The position numbers were made by a program, and so were the translations under genes. DNA of 64,000 nt from Sanguibacter sp. HDW7 (GTDB taxonomy: Bacteria; Actinomycetota; Actinomycetes; Actinomycetales; Cellulomonadaceae): NCBI RefSeq assembly GCF_011300875.1, contig NZ_CP049862.1:620001-684000 (forward strand), in the 5' to 3' direction. Positions 34,875 to 43,740 of this stretch are shown here, in pieces. The first letter of the stretch is position 1. Each line of letters begins with the position of its first letter. The notes below the pieces were generated by a model, which saw nothing but the letters and a program-made list of their open reading frames with translations, ran no database searches and was not told the DNA's origin.

Positions 34875-36404
34875 TCAGGCGCAGGGCTGGCCTGCGGTCC
34901 AGGGACCCCACTGCGTGGCGCCCGGCTTGTCGCCCTGGGTCCACCACCGTGCGGTCCACACGGTGCCGTCGACGGAGACCTTCGCTCCGCCGACGTAGAC
35001 GGACGACGCGTTCCACGGCGCGGGGCACGCGTCCGACGGCGGGGTCGTGGGAGGGGTCGTCGTGGGCGGGTCGGTGGGGAAGGGGGTCGAGTCGCACGGG
35101 CCGATGGCGCGCCACGGCCCGTTGGCCGACGATCCCGGCTGCTCGCCCAAGGTCCACCATCGGGCCTCGTAGATCGTCTGACCGACGGTGACGCGTGCGC
35201 CGCCGGTGTAGATCTTCGTCGCGTTCCACGCGTCATGGGCGCCGCAGCCGCTCGGCGGCTCGGTCGTGGGCGGCGTGGTCGGCGGCTCCGTCGTGGGAGG
35301 AGTCGTCGGCGGCTCCGTGGTCGTCGGCGGGTCGGTCGGCTCCGTGGTCGGTGGGGTCGTCGGTGCCCCGCCGGTGTTGAGGCGGGGGCCGAAGGTCTTG
35401 GCGAGCGCGTAGTTCGTCGTCGCGTCCCAGTTGACCGACCAGGTCATGACGCCGCCGATGGGGCCGTACTTCTTGGTGGGCACGAAGCTGCCGCAGCTGG
35501 TGCCCTTCTCGAGGCAGTCGACGGCTGCGACGACGTTGGCCAGTGGCTGGTAGCCGCCGCCGGCCGCCTTCTGGACGGCGGGGACGCCGATGCCGACCTG
35601 GTCGGGGCGCAGGCCCATCTCGAGCAGGATGCAGGACAGGGAGGTGAGGAAGTCGACGGATCCCTGGGAGTAGACCTGCTGGTTGCAGCCCATCATGGCG
35701 CCGGAGTTGTAGTACTGGACGTTGACGATGGTGAGGATGTCGGCGATGTTCTTGGTGAGCTTGTAGTAGCCCATCGAGGTGGCCTGGTAGTCGATGGTCT
35801 GGGGTGCCATGCCGATGATGAGGCTGGGGCCGGCCAGGGTGCGCAGCTCGCGCATGGCGCGGGTGAGGTTGTCAGCGTCGATGCCGTGCTCGAGGTCGAT
35901 GTCGATGCCGTCGAAGCCGTACTCCTGCATGAGGGCGTAGGTCGAGGTGGCGAGGTTGGTGGCAGCGGTGGGGGAGTTGACGACGACGTTCCCCTTCTCG
36001 CCTCCGATGGAGAGGATGACCTTGCGTCCCTGGGCGCGGACGGCGGCGACGTCGGCCTTGAACTGGGCGACGGTGTAGCCGCCGAGCTCGGCGGAGGCGA
36101 GGTTGAAGGTGATGGCGCCGGGCTTGGTGGTGTCGGCGTCGGCGAAGGCGATGGTGATGAGGTTGTACTCGGTGGGGATCTGGTTGACCCGGATGGTCGT
36201 GGATCCGTTGTCGAAGTTGTGCCAGTAGCCGGTCAACCACTGATGGGGTGCGGTGGCGGTGGCGGCTGCGGCGACGGGTGCCGGGGCGGCGGGGCCGGCC
36301 GCGGTGGCCGTGCTCGCGCCGACGGCGCCGGCAGTGATGCCGGCGAGCCCGAGGGCGAGCGTCGCGCCGAGCGCGGCGAGCCGACGCTGGGTCGTGGTGC
36401 GCAT
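34875..36404 (-). CDS. GH18 chitinase with two chitin-binding modules
   Basis: A 509-residue secreted chitinase. A signal peptide (MRTTTQRRLAALGATLALGL) ends near residue 35. The GH18 domain (about 53-345) carries the catalytic DGIDIDLE with the Glu acid, SIGG and MTWSVNWD. Two CBM5/12-like modules follow, each with W-N-x-x-x-x-Y-x-G-G and a RWWTxG/QxG surface (RWWTLGEQPG and RWWTQGDKPG), separated by Pro/Thr-rich TTPPTTEPP linkers. It hydrolyses chitin outside the cell. The last module ends at the stop codon without a sorting signal. Palindromic TCACC/GGTGA sites upstream may bind its regulator; DasR-type sites are not obvious. Confidence 0.96.
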   Translation of the reverse strand: MRTTTQRRLAALGATLALGLAGITAGAVGASTATAAGPAAPAPVAAAATATAPHQWLTGYWHNFDNGSTTIRVNQIPTEYNLITIAFADADTTKPGAITFNLASAELGGYTVAQFKADVAAVRAQGRKVILSIGGEKGNVVVNSPTAATNLATSTYALMQEYGFDGIDIDLEHGIDADNLTRAMRELRTLAGPSLIIGMAPQTIDYQATSMGYYKLTKNIADILTIVNVQYYNSGAMMGCNQQVYSQGSVDFLTSLSCILLEMGLRPDQVGIGVPAVQKAAGGGYQPLANVVAAVDCLEKGTSCGSFVPTKKYGPIGGVMTWSVNWDATTNYALAKTFGPRLNTGGAPTTPPTTEPTDPPTTTEPPTTPPTTEPPTTPPTTEPPSGCGAHDAWNATKIYTGGARVTVGQTIYEARWWTLGEQPGSSANGPWRAIGPCDSTPFPTDPPTTTPPTTPPSDACPAPWNASSVYVGGAKVSVDGTVWTARWWTQGDKPGATQWGPWTAGQPCA

Positions 36405-36462
36405 GGGGGTCCACTTCGTCGTGGGGTTGGGGACGTTCGTGACGCTAGGACGTCGTGCAGGC

Positions 36463-36515
36463 CCTCACCACCGGTGCAGGTGAGGGAGAACACGTCACTT
36501 CGTCACCTCTGGTGA
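36463..36515. promoter_or_regulatory. TCACC/GGTGA inverted sites upstream of the chitinase
   Basis: CCTCACC (36463-36469) and GGTGAGG (36479-36485) form an inverted pair around CACCGGTG (36469-36476), and TCACC-TCT-GGTGA (36503-36515) is a perfect palindrome. All lie 59-111 bp before the chitinase start, as expected for an operator. Confidence 0.55.
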
Positions 36516-36560
36516 GGGAAGTCCCTACAGCCCGCCGAGGTGTGACGTGCGCCCCTCGAC

Positions 36561-36590
36561 TTGCTCCGGCGGGCCTCGCCCCTGTAGGTT
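36561..36590 (+). promoter_or_regulatory. rplJ-rplL promoter
   Basis: TTGCTC (36561-36566) and TAGGTT (36585-36590) are 18 bp apart, leading into an about 190-nt leader before rplJ. Confidence 0.65.
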
Positions 36591-36594
36591 TTTT

Positions 36595-36781
36595 CCGTTA
36601 CCCAAGACCGCAGGTCGTCCGTCGTGCTCCCGCATGGTGGACCGAAGCTCCGCTGAGGCGGGGGCCGGCGCAGGAACGAAGATCACGACGGTTCGCCGTC
36701 GTCGAGCCTCGCGCCTGCGCGGGGCTCTTTCTCTTTCCCGGGGCGGGACCGACGGCGGTCACCACCATCGGAAGGATTGCC
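36595..36781 (+). ncRNA. Ribosomal protein L10 leader of rplJ
   Basis: A long untranslated leader precedes rplJ, as expected for the L10(L12)4-binding autoregulatory leader (Rfam L10_leader). CAAGACCGCAGGT near the 5' end, a GCTGAGGCGGG element and several hairpins fit its general shape, but no covariance search could be run. A terminator-like hairpin with a U-rich tail lies inside it. The region 36405-36560 upstream holds only the chitinase and rplJ promoters. Confidence 0.65.
36705..36735 (+). terminator. Attenuator-like terminator in the rplJ leader
   Basis: AGCCTCGCGC (36705-36714) pairs with GCGCGGGGCT (36717-36726) at 9 of 10 positions, and CTTTCTCTTT follows, a rare T-rich tail in this genome. 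A further hairpin, ACGACGG-TTCG-CCGTCGT, lies just upstream and could be the competing structure. Confidence 0.6.
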
Positions 36782-37306
36782 ATGGCGAAGCCGGACAAGG
36801 CAGCCGCTGTCGCAGAGCTCACGGACCTGTTCCGCGACTCGAGCGCAGCCATGCTGACCGAGTACCGCGGGCTCACCGTCGCGCAGCTCAAGACGCTGCG
36901 TCGGTCGCTCGGCGGCAACGCAAGCTACGCCGTGGTGAAGAACACGCTGACCGCCATCGCGGCCAAGGAGGCCGGTGTCGAGTTCGACACCGAGGCCCTC
37001 GTCGGCCCGTCGGCTATCGCCTTCGTGACCGGTGACCCGGTCGAGGCGGCCAAGGGTCTGCGTGACTTCGCCAAGGCGAATCCTCAGCTCATCATCAAGG
37101 GTGGTGTCCTCGACGGACGCGCCCTGACGGCTGAGGACATCACGAAGCTCGCGGACCTCGAGTCCCGCGAGGTTCTCCTGGCCAAGGCTGCAGGCGCCAT
37201 GAAGGCGAAGCTGTACCAGGCCGCGTACCTGTTCACGGCTCCTGCGTCGCAGGCCGTGCGCACCATCGACGCTCTGCGCGAGAAGCAGGCCTCGACCGCG
37301 GCCTGA
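36782..37306 (+). CDS. rplJ: 50S ribosomal protein L10
   Basis: A 174-residue L10 that forms the base of the L7/L12 stalk. [27 protein letters not shown] and the [20 protein letters not shown] stretch (both only partly quoted) are typical, and the C-terminal helix [13 protein letters not shown] is where L7/L12 dimers bind. GGAAGGA lies 8 nt before the ATG at 36782. It is the first gene after the L10-type leader and is followed 75 nt later by rplL. Confidence 0.97.
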   Translation: MAKPDKAAAVAELTDLFRDSSAAMLTEYRGLTVAQLKTLRRSLGGNASYAVVKNTLTAIAAKEAGVEFDTEALVGPSAIAFVTGDPVEAAKGLRDFAKANPQLIIKGGVLDGRALTAEDITKLADLESREVLLAKAAGAMKAKLYQAAYLFTAPASQAVRTIDALREKQASTAA

Positions 37307-37381
37307 CCCCTCCAGGGTCAGATCGCGGCATCACCACCCCACCCCCTGCTTCACGCAGAACTACCGAAAGGAATGCCGATC

Positions 37382-37768
37382 ATGGCGAAGCTCACCACCG
37401 AGCAGCTCATCGAGGCCTTCAAGGAGCTCACGCTCATCGAGCTCTCCGAGTTCGTCAAGGCCTTCGAGGACGTCTTCGAGGTCACCGCTGCTGCCCCGGC
37501 CGCCGTCGCCGTTGCCGCCGCTCCCGCCGCTGCCGCTGAGGCCGCTGAGGAGAAGGACGAGTTCGAGGTCATCCTCGAGGCCGCTGGCGACAAGAAGATC
37601 CAGGTCATCAAGGAGATCCGCGCGCTCACGTCGCTCGGTCTCAAGGAGGCCAAGGACCTCGTCGACGGTGCCCCGAAGTCGGTCTTCGAGGGTGCTGTCA
37701 ACAAGGAGCAGGCCGAGAAGGCCAAGGCTGCCCTCGAGGGCGCCGGCGCCACGGTCACCCTCAAGTGA
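37382..37768 (+). CDS. rplL: 50S ribosomal protein L7/L12
   Basis: A 128-residue L7/L12. The N-terminal dimerisation domain is [20 protein letters not shown], followed by an Ala/Val hinge and the C-terminal factor-binding domain [21 protein letters not shown] with the [13 protein letters not shown] helix. The ATG at 37382 (MAKLTTEQ) is preferred over an in-frame start three codons upstream, with AAAGGA 9 nt away. A classical terminator ends the operon. Confidence 0.98.
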   Translation: MAKLTTEQLIEAFKELTLIELSEFVKAFEDVFEVTAAAPAAVAVAAAPAAAAEAAEEKDEFEVILEAAGDKKIQVIKEIRALTSLGLKEAKDLVDGAPKSVFEGAVNKEQAEKAKAALEGAGATVTLK

Positions 37769-37800
37769 TCCGTGCCCCTCGGGGCACACGCTGAACGCGG

Positions 37801-37841
37801 CTGAGGCCCGCACCACCACGGTGGTGCGGGCCTCAGCCTTT
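37801..37841 (+). terminator. Rho-independent terminator after rplL
   Basis: A perfect 16-bp stem (37801-37816 with 37821-37836), a CACG loop and a CCTTTTTG tail. Confidence 0.96.
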
Positions 37842-37961
37842 TTGTTGCCGGTCTCACCCGTTGCCGACGTCCGTCTCTCGACGAGCGGTGCCGCCATCTC
37901 GGTGCTAATTTCCCTTCCGGAGCGCTGACAGGGAAAACGGGCCAAGGGGGATTATTCAGTG

Positions 37962-39563
37962 ATGCGCGGACGTGGGTCGTTCAGGGTGTGTGGAGTGCTC
38001 GTGGTGGCGGCTGCGCTGGCTGGCTGCACGCCGTCGGGGCCCGATGAGGGCGCGCCGGCAACCGCAACGACGGTCTCGACGCCGACGGCGTCCGCGTCAA
38101 CGCCGAGTGGTGAGACGACCCTGACGGAGCCTGCCGCACCGACGCGACCCGCGGGCGCGGTGTCCGCCGAGGCGCCGATGCCGCTCGACTGGAGCGCGAA
38201 CCTCGGGGCTGACCTCACCGCGTGGGTCTACCCCGTCCAGCGCTCGACCGCCGAGGGACTGTCCCTGCTCACGGTGGTGATCGAGCGGCCTGCGGACGGC
38301 GGACCGTCGAGCGCCGGCTTCATGCAGAACCTCAGCTTCGGTGCCAACATCAAGCCGACGGGCTTCGTCCTCGTCGACATTGCGGCGGGGACTGCGGCGA
38401 CGCCCCTGCGCATGGGCGAGAGCTGGGCGGCCTCGTCGGACACGACGGAGATCGCCGCTGGTAGCTCGCTCACCGCGACGGTGGCCTTCCCTGCGGTGAG
38501 CGCCGGGGCAGCGACGGTGCAGGTGATGTTGCCCGGCTTCGATCTCGTCGAGGTGCCGGTCGTGGAGCAGGACTCCTCGACCTGGCCCGAGGACGCCAGG
38601 CAGTGGGCGGGTTCTCCCGCGAAGACTGGTGCGTTCGCGCCGGTGGAGTCCTCGGCGCTGAGCCTCGTGACGCAGTCGACCGTCGAGGTCGCAGGCGACC
38701 AGGTGGTCGTCGATCTGCCGGCGGACGTGCTGTTCGCGTTCAACAGGTCGGCGCTGTCGACGAAGGCGCAGAAGGTTGTGGACAAGGCGGGCCGCAAGAT
38801 AGCGGAGGCTGCCGCTGAGTCAGGAGAGATCACGGTCGTGGGCCACACGGACGACCAGGGCACGGCCTCGGACAACGCCAAGCTGTCGAAGGCGCGGGCG
38901 GAGGCCGTGGCTGATCGTCTGCGTCCGATCCTGGGCTCGGGCTTCACGGTGAAGACCGAGGGCAAGGGTTCTACGGAGCCGACGGCGAAGGGCACGAGCG
39001 AAGAGGCTCGTGCGGCCAACCGTCGGGTGGAGATCGAGTTCACGGGACGCTCGGCGAACAAGCTGGTCGTGGTCGATGACGTGCCGACCGAGCTGCCGGC
39101 GACCACGGGGGTCGTGGTGTCCGGCATGGAGGTGGCGCACGTCCCGGCGAGCATCCTCAACCCCGAGCTGGACGCGCGCATGGTGTCGCTGCGCCGTTCG
39201 GGCACCAAGCTCGTCGGCGTGCTCGAGATCGCGACTCCCAACGTGCGGGCGGAGTCCGCCGCCTTGTTCGGTGACACGACGCTGCAGCGGCGTGGCTTCG
39301 AGAACCGGCAGTTCGACAACCTGTCGATCGCGAACGTCAACCTGCTCTCCGCGACCTTGAGGACCTTCTCGTCGAGCTTCAGGCCGGGCGGTGACCAGGC
39401 GGCGTCGCCCAGGCTCGTCGGGTCCGATGCCGCCCCGATCCTCCCGGTCCCGGGCGGGCCGCGCCGTTACGTGCTCGTGTGGCCGGACGCGGATCCGTCG
39501 GCGACGACGGTGACGGTCGACGCCCCGGACGCGTACCGCTTCCTCGACGTGCCGATCGGCTGA
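37962..39563 (+). CDS. OmpA-domain lipoprotein
   Basis: A 533-residue secreted protein. A lipobox (AAALAGC) puts the lipidated Cys near residue 23, followed by a Thr/Pro/Ala linker, a beta-rich domain (60-235) and an OmpA_C-like peptidoglycan-binding domain at about 240-365. The OmpA signature is VLFAFNRSALS, ITVVGHTDDQGTASDNAKLSKARA and EEARAANRRVEIEF. The C-terminal 165 residues are another beta-rich domain without a recognised family. A lipid-anchored peptidoglycan binder is unusual for a Gram-positive; it may brace the membrane to the wall. The ATG at 37962 or a GTG one codon earlier are both possible; AAGGGGG is 11 and 8 nt away respectively. Confidence 0.85.
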   Translation: MRGRGSFRVCGVLVVAAALAGCTPSGPDEGAPATATTVSTPTASASTPSGETTLTEPAAPTRPAGAVSAEAPMPLDWSANLGADLTAWVYPVQRSTAEGLSLLTVVIERPADGGPSSAGFMQNLSFGANIKPTGFVLVDIAAGTAATPLRMGESWAASSDTTEIAAGSSLTATVAFPAVSAGAATVQVMLPGFDLVEVPVVEQDSSTWPEDARQWAGSPAKTGAFAPVESSALSLVTQSTVEVAGDQVVVDLPADVLFAFNRSALSTKAQKVVDKAGRKIAEAAAESGEITVVGHTDDQGTASDNAKLSKARAEAVADRLRPILGSGFTVKTEGKGSTEPTAKGTSEEARAANRRVEIEFTGRSANKLVVVDDVPTELPATTGVVVSGMEVAHVPASILNPELDARMVSLRRSGTKLVGVLEIATPNVRAESAALFGDTTLQRRGFENRQFDNLSIANVNLLSATLRTFSSSFRPGGDQAASPRLVGSDAAPILPVPGGPRRYVLVWPDADPSATTVTVDAPDAYRFLDVPIG

Positions 39564-39657
39564 GAGCTGGGTCCCGACGTCGGCGACCACCCGGGTCCGT
39601 GGTCGCAGACGGTATGGTCCGAGTGGCCCGTGCGACTTCCCCCAGCCGAGGAGCCCA

Positions 39658-40719
39658 ATGTCCCTGCCAGCCGTCCAGACGTCCTGCGCCGCCTGCGGGT
39701 CCCAGCTCGCCTACCTGCCCGGATCAAGGGCGCTGCGCTGCGTCTCGTGCGGCGAGACCGTGGAGTTCGGACCTGACCCGAAGACCAAGCTGCCGCGCCA
39801 CGACGTCGCGAGCTGGCGCGAAGGGCTCGTCGGCGCGGGCACGTCGGCCGTCCTGCGCTGTGAGGCGTGCGGCGGCGAGACGGCATCGCGCGGGCTCTCG
39901 GACGCGTGCGTATACTGCGGCTCGCACCTGGCGGCAGCGCCGGGGTCGGCGTTCGAGATCGAGCCTGACGGCGTCGTGCCGTTCGCGGTCGACCGCGCGG
40001 GCGCCGCCCAGGCGCTGCTCGACTGGTCGCAGATGAGCCGTCTCCTCGCCCAGCGCGGCTTCACCCCCGACCAGGTGGCCGAGTCCTTCGTCGCGGCGTA
40101 CTACCCGGTGTGGGTGCTCGACGCCAGGTCGTCGTCCGCGTACACGGGCCGACGCGGCGACGAGCGCCGGGTCGGGTCCCGGGAGTCACGACGGACCGTC
40201 GTCGACTGGACGGACGTCGACGGCACCGTGCGGGTCAAGCACTCGGCACGTGTGCCGGCCGGGGAGATCGACGACGAGCTGGCGCGGAGCGTGCGCTCGG
40301 GTTCGCGGGACGGTGTCGTCCCGTTCCGTCGGGAGTTCCTCGCCGGTTTCACGACCTCGCCGGTGACGGTGTCGCCCGAGTCCGCGTTCGCGAGCGAGGC
40401 CGACTCGTTCGCTGACGACGTGACCTCTGAGATCGAGGACGCGATCGGCGGCGACCGGAACGAGATCCTGTCGACCGGGACGACGTATGAGCGTGCGCGC
40501 TTCCGCCTCGTGCTCGTGCCGGTGTGGGTGCTGACGTTCATGTACGAGGGCAAGCCGTGGCGCATCCACGTCGACGGGGTCGACGGCGTCGCGCTCGGCG
40601 ACTACCCGGTCGACAAGAAGAAGCAGCGGCTCGTCGTCGGCCTCCTCGCCGCCGGCGTCGTCGCTGCTCCGTTCGTCGTCGGGTGGCTCCTCAACGCTGT
40701 GGGGAGACTCTTCGGCTGA
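39658..40719 (+). CDS. Zinc-ribbon, TFIIB-type membrane protein, paralogue 1
   Basis: A 353-residue protein. Two zinc ribbons open it: CAACGSQ with CVSCGET (residues 10-34) and CEACGGE with CVYCGSH (68-90). A soluble beta-rich domain follows, and the last 30 residues (LLAAGVVAAPFVVGWLLNAVG) form one C-terminal membrane helix, so it is tail-anchored with the zinc domains in the cytoplasm. The VPFAVDRAGA and YYPVWVLDA stretches recur in its paralogue at 40790-41896. Function unknown; the family is annotated only as TFIIB-type zinc ribbon-containing protein. It is convergent to the paralogue. Confidence 0.85.
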   Translation: MSLPAVQTSCAACGSQLAYLPGSRALRCVSCGETVEFGPDPKTKLPRHDVASWREGLVGAGTSAVLRCEACGGETASRGLSDACVYCGSHLAAAPGSAFEIEPDGVVPFAVDRAGAAQALLDWSQMSRLLAQRGFTPDQVAESFVAAYYPVWVLDARSSSAYTGRRGDERRVGSRESRRTVVDWTDVDGTVRVKHSARVPAGEIDDELARSVRSGSRDGVVPFRREFLAGFTTSPVTVSPESAFASEADSFADDVTSEIEDAIGGDRNEILSTGTTYERARFRLVLVPVWVLTFMYEGKPWRIHVDGVDGVALGDYPVDKKKQRLVVGLLAAGVVAAPFVVGWLLNAVGRLFG

Positions 40720-40789
40720 CGCGTTGCGGTGCACGCGCCGTGCGAGTTCCCGCGGTGCGTCCTCGGGAGGTCGTCGATGCTCGGCCGGG

Positions 40790-41896
40790 TCAGAAGAACT
40801 TGATCCACGCCCACATCGCGGCGGCCACGACGGCGCCGGTGAGGACGAGCTGCGCGAAGCAGCTCGTGAAAGCCTTGGCGACCTTGACCTTGTCGAGCGG
40901 GAACCGGCCGTCGACCGCTCCCGTGCGGCCGTCGACCGCGACGTTCCACGTCTCGCCCTCGTGGACGAACGTCAGCATCCAGACGGGGGTGAGGACGAGC
41001 GCGAGGCGTACGTCGGTCCAGCTTGTGCGCTGGGTGGTGATGTCGGCCGCATCACCCCCGATGGCGTGCTTGATGTCCTGCGCGATGGCGCGTGCCGCGA
41101 CGCGCGTCGTGGCGTCCACGGCGACCTGCGGCTCGACGTCGTACCGGCGGACGGCATGGCCGGTGACGAGCTCCGGCCGGTACGGGACGGCCGAGGAGAG
41201 ATCGCTTCCCGCGACGAGCCTGCGAACCTCGTCGCTGAGGCTTGCGGCGCTGGCCGGTGCGCCGGCGACGTCGCGTACCACCGTTCCAGCGGCATCGACC
41301 CACGACCACGAGAGGATCTCCTCGCGCTGGTCGTCGCCCTTGTACCCGACGACCTTCGCGGTTCCACGCTTCCCGTCGTACCAGGTGGTCGCGCGTGCAG
41401 TGACGGTCCACCAGGGGACGTAGACGGACGTGAGGCTCTCGGCGGAGTTGACGCCAGCCACGCTGTCGGGGGTCACCTGCTTCGCGTGGAGCCATGCGAG
41501 GAATGCGCTGTGCGCGTCGGCGCGGCTGAGAGCGAAGGGGACGACGCCGGTCGGGGCCAGGACGCCCTCGGGGGCGGAGACTGGCACGAGGGGCGACGCG
41601 CAGAAGGCGCACCGCCCGGCGACCTCGGTGGTCACGGTCGTCGCCTGGCAGCCCTGGCACTGCAGGATCGTCGCGCCGAGCTCGGCGGCCGTACGTCCGG
41701 CCGCTCCGCGTGCCCATTCGGCGTACGCGTGGTGGACGACCGGAGCGGTGGGCGCAGCGGCTGGTTCGAGCCTCGTGCCGCAGGCTGGGCAGGCGAGCGT
41801 CGACCCGCCGGGCACGTTCCGGAGCGGAGCGGCACAGCTCGGGCAGGTGGTGGGCAAGGCGTCGTGTCCCTTGGCGTCGGGCGTCGTGCCCGTCAT
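40790..41896 (-). CDS. Zinc-ribbon, TFIIB-type membrane protein, paralogue 2
   Basis: A 368-residue paralogue of the neighbouring convergent gene. The ribbons are CPSCAAP with CPACGTR (residues 18-40) and CQGCQAT with CAFCASP (79-100). VVPFALSRADAHSAFLAW and YVPWWTVTA match VPFAVDRAG and YYPVWVLD in the other protein. A C-terminal helix (FAQLVLTGAVVAAAMWAW) anchors it. The two genes face each other over 70 bp, which suggests inverted duplication rather than tandem. Function unknown. It lies between the OmpA lipoprotein and the Tad export genes on the same strand as the latter, but a hairpin separates it from them. Confidence 0.85.
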   Translation of the reverse strand: MTGTTPDAKGHDALPTTCPSCAAPLRNVPGGSTLACPACGTRLEPAAAPTAPVVHHAYAEWARGAAGRTAAELGATILQCQGCQATTVTTEVAGRCAFCASPLVPVSAPEGVLAPTGVVPFALSRADAHSAFLAWLHAKQVTPDSVAGVNSAESLTSVYVPWWTVTARATTWYDGKRGTAKVVGYKGDDQREEILSWSWVDAAGTVVRDVAGAPASAASLSDEVRRLVAGSDLSSAVPYRPELVTGHAVRRYDVEPQVAVDATTRVAARAIAQDIKHAIGGDAADITTQRTSWTDVRLALVLTPVWMLTFVHEGETWNVAVDGRTGAVDGRFPLDKVKVAKAFTSCFAQLVLTGAVVAAAMWAWIKFF

Positions 41897-41940
41897 CGTG
41901 GCAGAGACGGTCGCGCCATGCGTGTGATGTCGGAAGCTGG

Positions 41941-41979
41941 CCGATCTGCCCGCCGCCTGGAGGGCGCCGGACAGATCGG
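41941..41979 (-). terminator. Hairpin after the minus-strand Tad operon
   Basis: CCGATCTG (41941-41948) pairs with CAGATCGG (41972-41979) around a GC-rich interior with partial pairing, 18 nt beyond the TadC stop codon. Confidence 0.6.
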
Positions 41980-41996
41980 GTATCGGACCGTGGCTG

Positions 41997-42866
41997 TCAG
42001 ACGCCCATCGTGAGGAACATCGGGACGACGAGCATGATGAGGATGCCCATGAACATGAGGATCATGGGGAACAGGAGCTTGCTCCCTGCCTTGTTGCCCT
42101 CACGCTGGACGGCCTGCTTCTTGAGGTGCCAGCTCTCGGTGCTCTGCGCGGTGAGGAGCGCGGGCAGGTCGGAGCCGCCGCGCTGCACAGACTGGACGAG
42201 CGTCGACGTGAACCGCTTGATCTCGGGGAGCATGCTCCGTGCGCCGAAGGACTGGATGGCCTCGGTGTCGGGGGTGCCGTTCTGCATCTCGCGCACGGCG
42301 AGCTGCATCTCCTCGTAGAGGACGGAGTCGCCGCCGAGGCTCGTCTGGGTCCAGGCCTCGCGGAGGATCATGCCGGCGTTCGTCAGCAGCGCGAGTGACG
42401 AGACCATCTCGCAGAAGTCGCGGTACATCGCCTCGCCGCGTCGACGGACCCGCGTCTTGACCTGGTCGCCGTAGTAGTAGACGGCGAGGCCGGTGAGGAT
42501 GAGCATGAGGACGAGGAAGCCGAGCGAGCTCGTGAGCCCGTAGAGGCCGAACGAGAGGACGAGGAGCGTGACGCCGAAGGTCACCTGCTGCGAACGGACG
42601 GCGCGCATGTAGAACTCGGCGTACTGCCGGGTGAAGAGGACGTCCATGAGCTGGCGGAGCTGGATGTCGTTCCGGGAGCGGAACGAGTACCCGACGCGGT
42701 CGAGCAGCTCGTAGCCGATGGGGTAGAGCTCCCGCAGGGGGAACTCCTTCTCGCTGATGCCCTCGAACAGCGGGGCGTGCTTCCGGCTGACGATGAACAG
42801 GTAGATCCAGCCGACGAGGAGAAGCGTGCCGACGGACATGAGGACGATCTGGGTGGTGGTGAACAT
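41997..42866 (-). CDS. Type II secretion F-domain protein, TadC-like
   Basis: A 289-residue inner-membrane protein of the T2SSF family, the second such protein of a Tad pilus (TadC). Membrane segments are at about 8-27, 100-145 and 263-285. The cytoplasmic F-domain has YRDFCEMVSSLALLTNAGMILREAW and STLVQSVQRGGSDLPALL. The last helix ends LVVPMFLTMGV, as usual. The ATG at 42866 (MFTTTQ) was chosen since an upstream in-frame ATG adds only basic residues and lies inside the previous gene. It works with TadB as the platform of the assembly motor. 7 nt after TadB. Confidence 0.88.
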   Translation of the reverse strand: MFTTTQIVLMSVGTLLLVGWIYLFIVSRKHAPLFEGISEKEFPLRELYPIGYELLDRVGYSFRSRNDIQLRQLMDVLFTRQYAEFYMRAVRSQQVTFGVTLLVLSFGLYGLTSSLGFLVLMLILTGLAVYYYGDQVKTRVRRRGEAMYRDFCEMVSSLALLTNAGMILREAWTQTSLGGDSVLYEEMQLAVREMQNGTPDTEAIQSFGARSMLPEIKRFTSTLVQSVQRGGSDLPALLTAQSTESWHLKKQAVQREGNKAGSKLLFPMILMFMGILIMLVVPMFLTMGV

Positions 42867-42873
42867 CAGTGCC

Positions 42874-43722
42874 TCACATCTCGATCGACATGATCTTGCG
42901 GGACAGGGCATAGGCGCCGACGAAGAGCGCTACGGCGACGATCGTGCATGCGACGCCCGCGGGCGTGGCGAGCGCCTCGGCGAAGGATCCGCCGCTCGAC
43001 TTGAGGATCGCGACCATGACGATCGGCAGGCCGACCATGATGAGCGACTCGTTCTTGCTCGCGACAAAGCTGGTCTCGATCTCCTCGGACATCGCCATCT
43101 TCTCCGAGAGGACGAGATGCGTGTTGCGGACGGCCTCCTTCATGTCTGCGCCCTTGAGGTAGGCCGTCTGGAAGACCTTTGCGAACGACTCGATGTCGGC
43201 GCTGCCTGAGCGTTCGCCGAGGTCCACGATCATCTCCTCGATGCGGACGTTGTTGTGGAAGCCCGCGACGACGGTGTTGAGCTCCTGGACGATCACTGCG
43301 TCCTCGGCGTACTGCTGCGCAAGGTCGGTCCGCGCGTCGTCGAACGCGCGGACGATCGTCGAGCCGGCGGACAACGACGTCGAGAGGCTCTCGAGCATGT
43401 CGCGGAACTGCCGTTCGAGCGACTTGAGCTTTGCGGCGCGGATCTGCTCGGCGCGCAGCTTGAGGAAGTACCAGGCGGCGGCGATACCGGTTCCGCCGAC
43501 GACGATCGTGTCGACGATGCTGGTGGCCATCGTCCGCATGCCGTCGGCGTCACGCCCGAGGCCGCCGAAGAAGAGGTAGCCGACCGCCCCGCCGACGGCG
43601 AACGCCAGAAGCGCGTAGCTGAGCTTCTCGCCGGCGGTGAGGTGGTAGACGCGGTAGTTGTAGACCTTCGTCTTGATCGGTGAGGAGAGCCACTGCGGCT
43701 CGGTCGTCGTGCTGCGTGCCAT
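42874..43722 (-). CDS. Type II secretion F-domain protein, TadB-like
   Basis: A 282-residue platform protein. Four hydrophobic segments (about 34-53, 65-86, 225-243, 253-273) flank a cytoplasmic F-domain with FRDMLESLSTSLSAGSTIVRAF and NNVRIEEMIVDLGERSGSADIESFA. TadB and TadC sit in the inner membrane and are driven by CpaF/TadA. It lies between CpaF (18 nt upstream) and TadC (7 nt downstream), all minus strand. Confidence 0.9.
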   Translation of the reverse strand: MARSTTTEPQWLSSPIKTKVYNYRVYHLTAGEKLSYALLAFAVGGAVGYLFFGGLGRDADGMRTMATSIVDTIVVGGTGIAAAWYFLKLRAEQIRAAKLKSLERQFRDMLESLSTSLSAGSTIVRAFDDARTDLAQQYAEDAVIVQELNTVVAGFHNNVRIEEMIVDLGERSGSADIESFAKVFQTAYLKGADMKEAVRNTHLVLSEKMAMSEEIETSFVASKNESLIMVGLPIVMVAILKSSGGSFAEALATPAGVACTIVAVALFVGAYALSRKIMSIEM

Positions 43723-43740
43723 GCGATGCGTCTCTTCTCG

